DNA of 9,790 bases from Acidimicrobiia bacterium (GTDB lineage: Bacteria; Actinomycetota; Acidimicrobiia; Spongiisociales; UBA5794). The notes under the pieces are model-generated. The model searched no databases. It was not told where the DNA came from and saw only the letters and a program-made list of their open reading frames with translations. Location of the stretch: contig JAUVPA010000043.1 of assembly GCA_030598905.1 (NCBI GenBank), forward strand, positions 1-9,790. Reading direction: 5' to 3'. How positions within the stretch are numbered: the stretch's first letter is position 1; each line of letters begins with the position of its first letter. The position numbers were made by a program, and so were the translations under genes. Shown here one piece after another: positions 5,899 to 9,790 of this stretch.

Positions 5899-7698
5899 CT
5901 AGGTCGCCGCCACCAGTTGACGGGCCGAGAGCTCCGTATACAGCCCACCGGCGGCCACGAGCTCATCGTGAGTCCCCTCCTCGGCGATGGCGCCGGCCGC
6001 AAGCACGACGATCCGATCGGCGGCACGCACGGTGCTGAGGCGATGGGCGATGACAAGCGTCGTCCGCGATTCCATGAGCCGGTCGAGAGCGTCTTGGACA
6101 AGCGCCTCAGATTCGGCATCCAGCGAGCTCGTGGCTTCGTCGAGGATCAGAATTCGAGGATCTGCGAGCACTGCGCGAGCGATGGCGACACGTTGTCTCT
6201 GTCCACCGGACAGCTGCACTCCGCGCTCACCGACGACGGTCTCGTAGCCATCGGGGAAGCCGGTGATGAACTCGTGGGCGTTGGCGGCGATCGCCGCCGC
6301 AACGAGGTCGGGATCGGCTGCCTCCGGCCACCCGACGCGGAGGTTTTCCGCGATAGAGCCCGAAAACAGCTGCACTTCCTGAGGGACTGCCGCCATCGTG
6401 GCTCGGAGTGCCCCCAGTTCCCGGGAACGCACGTCGACACCGTCGACGAGAACCTCTCCCGAGGTTGCGTCGTAAAACCTCGGGATGAGCTGGGTCAAGG
6501 TGGACTTCCCTGCGCCGGACGGCCCGACCAGCGCCACCGTTTCTCCCGGGGCGATCGTCAAGTTGACGCCGGAAAGCACTTCGATCTCCCGGCCCGGGTA
6601 GGTGAAGGAGACGTCGGAGAACACAACGGACCCATCCGAAGAATCGGGCACCAAGGGTTGCTGCGGCGCCGGGAGCTCGGCCGGCTGGTCGAGGAGCTCG
6701 AAGATCCGCTGTGACGCCCCGAGCGCCTCCTGCAGCTGAGAGTAGAGACCGGTGAACGCTCCGATGGCACCGGCAACGACGAGCGTGTACAGGAGGAATG
6801 AAACCAGTTCACCCGGGGTCAGTGCCTCGTTCAGCACGAGTCTGCCTCCGACCCACAGAACCAAAGCCAAGGTCCCGAATCCGACGAACGTGACGAACGG
6901 CACGAACAGTGCTCGCAGCCTCGCCCGCCTCAGCGCCACGGCATAGGAGCTGCGGATCGCCTTGTTGTAGCGCCTGACCGTGTCACCTTCAGCCGTGAAC
7001 CATTTCACAACGCGGATCGAGGCGATGGACTCGTCGGCAAGCGCGTTGGCTTCTGCGATCTCATCCTGAAATTCCGTCGAGATGCGGTTCAGCCGCCGTC
7101 CAAAGATCGCAGCTGCGATGATCACAATGGGGAGGAAGGTGAGTACCGCCAATGAGAGGACGGGGCTGATCACGATGAGAAGCACAACCCCTCCAACGAG
7201 CGTTATGCCCTGCGACAAAGTCTGGGCGACCGAAGACGACACGGTGCTCTGCACAACGGCCGCATCCGATGTCAGGCGCGATGTGATCTCACCGGTTCGG
7301 CGTACATCGAAGAACGGGACGGGAAGCCTCACGATTCGGTCGTAGACGGACCGCCTCAGATCGGCCACAACACCCTCACCCACAACGGAAAGGGCATAGA
7401 TCCGCAGATAGTTGAAGACACCTTGTACGGCAAAGACGCCGAGGAGAGCCAGCGCTATTCGATCGAGAGTCGCCGTGGTCCCGGTGTCGCCAAGCGCGGT
7501 GTCGACCAAACCACCCATGATCCGCGGGAACACGAGGCCGAGCGCCGCGGCGACGACGACACCAACAAAGGCAACGGCCAGCCACCACCGGTACGGGCGG
7601 AGAAAACGAAACAGCTTGGTCAGTTGCCCGAACTGCTGGCGAGCAGACATGTCCGTGTCGGTTTGCCGGCCGGTTCGACGGGGTCGCATGGCGCGCAT
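5899..7698 (-). CDS. ABC exporter, fused transmembrane and ATPase domains
   Basis: This 599-residue half-transporter is expected to act as a homo- or heterodimer in the cytoplasmic membrane, exporting lipid, peptide or drug-like substrates by ATP hydrolysis. Residues about 35-330 form the six-helix type-I exporter domain (spans near 38-60, 80-102, 160-200, 265-310), with the usual RLPVPFFDVRRTGEITSRL coupling region. The ATPase domain has Walker A GPSGAGKST (392-400), Q-loop Gln440, signature LSGGQ (496-500), Walker B ILILDE (516-521), D-loop SSLD (524-527) and H-loop His552. All key residues are intact. The frame is open further upstream but would overlap the globin gene. ATG 7698 is chosen, with ATG 7650 (583 residues) a real alternative; neither has a strong ribosome site. 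It follows the globin gene by 31 bases on the same strand, so co-transcription is likely. The stop is TAG. The substrate cannot be inferred. Confidence 0.92.
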   Translation of the reverse strand: MRAMRPRRTGRQTDTDMSARQQFGQLTKLFRFLRPYRWWLAVAFVGVVVAAALGLVFPRIMGGLVDTALGDTGTTATLDRIALALLGVFAVQGVFNYLRIYALSVVGEGVVADLRRSVYDRIVRLPVPFFDVRRTGEITSRLTSDAAVVQSTVSSSVAQTLSQGITLVGGVVLLIVISPVLSLAVLTFLPIVIIAAAIFGRRLNRISTEFQDEIAEANALADESIASIRVVKWFTAEGDTVRRYNKAIRSSYAVALRRARLRALFVPFVTFVGFGTLALVLWVGGRLVLNEALTPGELVSFLLYTLVVAGAIGAFTGLYSQLQEALGASQRIFELLDQPAELPAPQQPLVPDSSDGSVVFSDVSFTYPGREIEVLSGVNLTIAPGETVALVGPSGAGKSTLTQLIPRFYDATSGEVLVDGVDVRSRELGALRATMAAVPQEVQLFSGSIAENLRVGWPEAADPDLVAAAIAANAHEFITGFPDGYETVVGERGVQLSGGQRQRVAIARAVLADPRILILDEATSSLDAESEALVQDALDRLMESRTTLVIAHRLSTVRAADRIVVLAAGAIAEEGTHDELVAAGGLYTELSARQLVAAT

Positions 7699-7729
7699 GG
7701 CGAGATGGTACGGACGAGTCGGTAGCGAC

Positions 7730-8134
7730 TCAGCGGTTCCGCATGTGGTGCGCACTTTGTGTGAGTCGATCGCCCAAGAACGACCGGAGGCCGCCTTCGA
7801 CACCACGTTCGTCAAGCGCCTCATCCATGCAGCGCAGCCACTCGTCCACTTCCGGCTCACCGATCGGGAACGGCAGATGTCGCATTCGCAGCCGGGGATG
7901 GCCTCGCTTCTCCATGTAGAGCTGCGGTCCACCGAGCCAGCCGGACAAGAACTCGTACAACTTCTGGCGGCTCACAGTGTCGTCGACCGGCAACATTGCT
8001 CGCAGCGACGGCGCTGAAGCGTCGACTCTGTCGTAGAAGACCTCGACGAGGGCACGCACCTCGTCGTCGCCACCGATCTGCTCATAAGGAGTTTCGGCAT
8101 CACCCCATGGGTTCTTCTTCTCGATGTCAACCAT
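7730..8134 (-). CDS. glbO: Group II truncated haemoglobin (trHbO-like)
   Basis: This 134-residue cytosolic haem protein is expected to bind O2 and possibly to detoxify NO or peroxide. It starts YEQIGGDDEVRALVEVFYDRV, with a Tyr at residue 34 in the B10 position. It contains the trHbO hallmark SGWLGGPQLY followed by RGHPRLRMRHLPFPIG, where His86 is the proximal F8 haem ligand. DEWLRCMDEAL supplies Trp99 at the G8 position characteristic of groups II and III. The length is typical. ATG 8134 is preferred because homologues start shortly before Y-E-x-I-G-G; an in-frame ATG at 8170 adds 12 unconserved residues. Neither start has a strong ribosome site. It is followed 31 bases later by an ABC exporter gene. 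The gene symbol is by family resemblance only. Confidence 0.92.
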   Translation of the reverse strand: MVDIEKKNPWGDAETPYEQIGGDDEVRALVEVFYDRVDASAPSLRAMLPVDDTVSRQKLYEFLSGWLGGPQLYMEKRGHPRLRMRHLPFPIGEPEVDEWLRCMDEALDERGVEGGLRSFLGDRLTQSAHHMRNR

Positions 8135-8289
8135 GGCAGTCCAGGGTATGCGCAGCTGTGTTTGTCTCATCGATATGAAACGCGAGGCATTGCTTCGTTA
8201 GGCTTGTTTTCGCGCGTCGAGCAGATCGGTGGGCAATTCCGCCCATTCGACGGAATGGCAACGGCTCGCTCGGGTGGAGAGGAGCGGAG
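8135..8289. other. Divergent intergenic region between globin and lipoprotein genes
   Basis: This 155-base stretch must hold promoters for both outward-facing genes. I see no convincing -10/-35 pair. ATTCCG at 8236-8241 and CGGAAT at 8251-8256 form a six-base inverted repeat with a nine-base loop about 35 bases before the lipoprotein start. It could be an operator half-site pair or chance. GAGAGGAG at 8277-8284 is the ribosome binding site of the lipoprotein gene. No RNA gene is recognisable. Confidence 0.35.
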
Positions 8290-8874
8290 ATGGGAACCGT
8301 TCGGCACATAGGGCTGGTCGTCGCGCTGGCGCTCGTCGTAGCAAGTTGCGGGTCGAGCGACGGCAGCGATGAGACGAGTTCGACGACATCAACCACCGTC
8401 GCGGCAACAACAACATCGACGACTCGAGCCACAACGTCGTCGTCGTCGACAACGACAACAACAACGACGACGAGCGGGCCGTCACAGCCGGCAACCGCAT
8501 ATATCGCGACCGCACAAGTCCAACTCAAGGCGCTCGGCTACTTCGATGGGGACGTCGACGGAATACCCGGTCCCATCACTGTGGATGCGGTCACCGCCTT
8601 CCAGGAGGATGCGGGCATCGGTGTCGACGGTGAGGTGGGACCCGAGACCGAGGCTGCCTTGGCCGAAGCCGTCCAAAACGATCCGACGTTTGTCGAAGAA
8701 GTCATCCAGGAGGGGTTGATGGAGCTCGGTCTCTATCCGGGACCGGCCGACGGTGACTACGGCAAGGGAACCCGGAGAGGCGTCGAGCGGCTGCAGGGTG
8801 ACTGTGAGCTGGAACCGGACGGTCTCTTCACCATCTTCACCCACATCTGCCTCGAGGCGGCCCTCCGAGCGTGA
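8290..8874 (+). CDS. Lipoprotein with two peptidoglycan-binding domains on a Ser/Thr-rich linker
   Basis: This 194-residue protein has a signal peptide (MGTVRHIGLVVALALVVASC) ending in a lipobox VASC with Cys20 as the lipidated residue. It is therefore predicted to be anchored on the outer face of the membrane. Residues about 29-66 are a flexible linker made almost only of Ser and Thr, including eight consecutive Thr. Two peptidoglycan-binding-type repeats follow. Residues about 75-127 contain LKALGYFDGDVDGIPGPIT, AVTAFQ and VDGEVGPET. Residues about 137-192 contain LMELGLYPGPADGDYGKGT and LEPDGLF. The second repeat carries Cys172 and Cys187, which could form a disulphide. There is no catalytic domain, so a wall-tethering or scaffolding role is likely. 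GAGAGGAG five bases before ATG 8290 supports the start. It converges on the SLH-SGNH gene with a 10-base gap. Confidence 0.88.
   Translation: MGTVRHIGLVVALALVVASCGSSDGSDETSSTTSTTVAATTTSTTRATTSSSSTTTTTTTTSGPSQPATAYIATAQVQLKALGYFDGDVDGIPGPITVDAVTAFQEDAGIGVDGEVGPETEAALAEAVQNDPTFVEEVIQEGLMELGLYPGPADGDYGKGTRRGVERLQGDCELEPDGLFTIFTHICLEAALRA
8377..8475 (+). repeat. Low-complexity ACN/TCG trinucleotide tract encoding the Ser/Thr linker
   Basis: Runs of ACA, ACG, TCG and GTC triplets fill about 100 bases (for example TCGTCGTCGTCGACAACGAC around 8432-8451). They encode residues 30-62 of the lipoprotein. The mixture of synonymous codons suggests the repeat is partly degenerated rather than a fresh microsatellite, but slippage in units of three could still alter linker length without breaking the frame. 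Confidence 0.75.
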
Positions 8875-8884
8875 CCCAGACCGG

Positions 8885-9790
8885 TCAAGGGCCAAACCCG
8901 AGGTCGGTTTCGATCGTGTCTCGCATCAGTTGGGCACCCGCCGTGTTGAGGTGAATGAGGTCGTACGTGATGCCCGGGCCCTGGGAGACGGCCGCCCAGT
9001 CGAGGACGACAACACCCTCGTGGCGTTCTGGTAGTAGGCGGATGCGTTCATTGACGTAGGGCAGATACCAACCCCAGCGCTCGTTCTGGTCGATTTGCTG
9101 AGGTGTCTGGATGGCCTCCTCCGAGGGCTCGCGCAGCGTGACCCATCCGATGCGGTACACCCCACGCGCCCGCAGTGCCGCGATGATCGCGTCCGCTTCG
9201 CGGTCGAACTTCGCCGAAAACTTGTCGAAGTTCTCACGATTCTCCTGCCACAAGGAGTTGTATCCGATGGCCATGGCGACCATCGAACCCAAGTCGTTGG
9301 GCGGGTTCATGTATGCGTCTTCGGCCTGATGCAGCATCAAGGCGGGATGGCCGAGCACCTCGACGCTCCAATCGCTGAAACCCTCCTCGAGGTAGCGCTT
9401 TGCGCCGAGCACGACCGAGTCGGTGATGACGGTTACGGTGTGTGGCCAGCGGTGGTCGATCTCCACCGGAGGCGGGGCAATCGGCTCCAGTTCGAGTGCA
9501 CGGGCGAGGAACGTGGCCATGTGGTCGCGACGCATCCTGTGGCCGGGACAGAACCGGTCGTTGGCCGGAGGGTTGCAGCCGAGCGTGATGCCGGCCGCGG
9601 CGAAACGGTCGATGGCCTCTTCGAATGTCGTGCCGTCGTCGTCACCGAAGAAGTCGATCGCTGTATCAGGGAGTCCCACGGCACGGTCGATGAACGCCGC
9701 CATCTGCCCTCGGGTCACCACCGAACCCGGGCAGAATCGATCGTTCAGGGGCGGGTTGCAACCCTTGGTGATGCCTCGTGCCGCCAGGCG
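8885..9790 (-). CDS. Surface protein with SLH-like repeats and SGNH/GDSL hydrolase domain (partial, 5' end beyond right edge)
   Basis: 301 C-terminal residues are visible and the frame is open to the window edge, so the GTG at 9721 is not the start. Numbered from the edge, residues 1-38 and about 57-99 are two S-layer-homology-like repeats 61 residues apart. Both carry AARGIT or AAAGIT, GCNPPxNDRFCPG (Cys11/Cys20 and Cys72/Cys81, perhaps disulphide pairs) and MAAFIDRA or MATFLARA. Such repeats are frequent in secreted Acidimicrobiia proteins and probably tether them to the cell surface. From about 117 the SGNH-hydrolase signature appears: VITDSVVLGA (block I, Ser125), AIGYNSLW (block III, Asn178) and YDLIHLN (block V, Asp277 and His280). 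The fold suits an esterase or acetyl-transfer/deacetylation role on a polysaccharide; the substrate is not determined. The signal peptide would lie outside the window. Confidence 0.85.
   Translation of the reverse strand, partial: RLAARGITKGCNPPLNDRFCPGSVVTRGQMAAFIDRAVGLPDTAIDFFGDDDGTTFEEAIDRFAAAGITLGCNPPANDRFCPGHRMRRDHMATFLARALELEPIAPPPVEIDHRWPHTVTVITDSVVLGAKRYLEEGFSDWSVEVLGHPALMLHQAEDAYMNPPNDLGSMVAMAIGYNSLWQENRENFDKFSAKFDREADAIIAALRARGVYRIGWVTLREPSEEAIQTPQQIDQNERWGWYLPYVNERIRLLPERHEGVVVLDWAAVSQGPGITYDLIHLNTAGAQLMRDTIETDLGFGP
9542..9763 (-). repeat. Tandem SLH-like coding repeat, unit about 183 bases
   Basis: The DNA encoding GCNPPxNDRFCPG occurs at about 9725-9763 and again at about 9542-9580 on the minus strand, spaced by 183 bases (61 codons). 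The two copies share most positions but differ at third bases and a few residues (PLNDRF versus PANDRF), so the duplication is old and under protein-level constraint. At least one more copy would be expected upstream, outside the window. Confidence 0.75.

Noticed and set aside
5054..5902. Plus-strand open frame of 282 codons overlapping the interrupted gene
   Set aside because: It is rich in Arg, Pro and His and lies over sequence whose other frame gives clear SLOG-like and cyclase motifs, so it is a high-GC shadow.
5461..6714. Long plus-strand open frame of 417 codons
   Set aside because: It overlaps the cyclase domain out of frame and then runs antisense to the intact ATPase domain of the ABC exporter. 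Its translation is Arg/Ser/Pro-rich with no family resemblance.
8236..8256. ATTCCG/CGGAAT inverted repeat as a terminator or riboswitch
   Set aside because: Only six base pairs, no T-run after it, and located before rather than after a gene. It is at most an operator candidate.

Overview
The window looks like chromosomal DNA from a high-GC actinobacterium, most likely of class Acidimicrobiia. The base composition, GTG starts, BTAD-type regulator, group II truncated haemoglobin and tandem S-layer-homology-like repeats with a CNPPxNDRFCPG signature (at the right edge) all point that way. This placement is inference; there is no rRNA or other marker gene. No tRNA, rRNA, insertion sequence, integrase or CRISPR array was seen. 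Genes are tightly packed, with the longest non-coding gap about 155 bases.

Layout: (1) Bases 1-1757, minus strand: a tail-anchored alpha/beta hydrolase overlaps by a GTGA junction a BrkB/YihY membrane gene that is cut off after its first transmembrane segment. The first 18 codons of a small gene follow immediately and run off the left edge. (2) 1858-2523, plus: a type II haloacid-dehalogenase-like hydrolase, divergent from the hydrolase. (3) 2532-2858, minus: a small three-helix membrane protein. (4) 2976-5897, plus: the most notable locus. One reading frame of 974 codons encodes, in order, a BTAD-type DNA-binding and helical module, a cyclic-nucleotide-binding domain, a TPR/TRAFs-binding-like region, a SLOG-like nucleotide-sensing fold and a class III adenylate/guanylate cyclase domain. 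It is broken by two in-frame stops (TAG at 4860-4862, TGA at 5226-5228) with no frameshift. (5) 5899-8134, minus: a truncated haemoglobin followed by an ABC exporter, probably one operon. (6) 8290-8874, plus: a secreted lipoprotein with two peptidoglycan-binding domains. (7) 8885-9790, minus and partial: a cell-surface protein with SLH-like repeats and an SGNH/GDSL hydrolase domain.

How they fit together: the cyclase-regulator locus would place cyclic-nucleotide synthesis, cyclic-nucleotide sensing and DNA binding in one chain, were it translated whole. As the DNA stands, only the first 628 residues (DNA-binding, cNMP-binding and TPR-like parts) are clearly expressible. The two downstream pieces have no convincing start signals, so the locus is either a recently broken gene or a stop-readthrough case. 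The lipoprotein and the SLH-SGNH protein, convergent neighbours, both act at the cell envelope. The globin-ABC pair suggests an oxygen or redox-linked setting for the exporter, but its substrate cannot be read from sequence.
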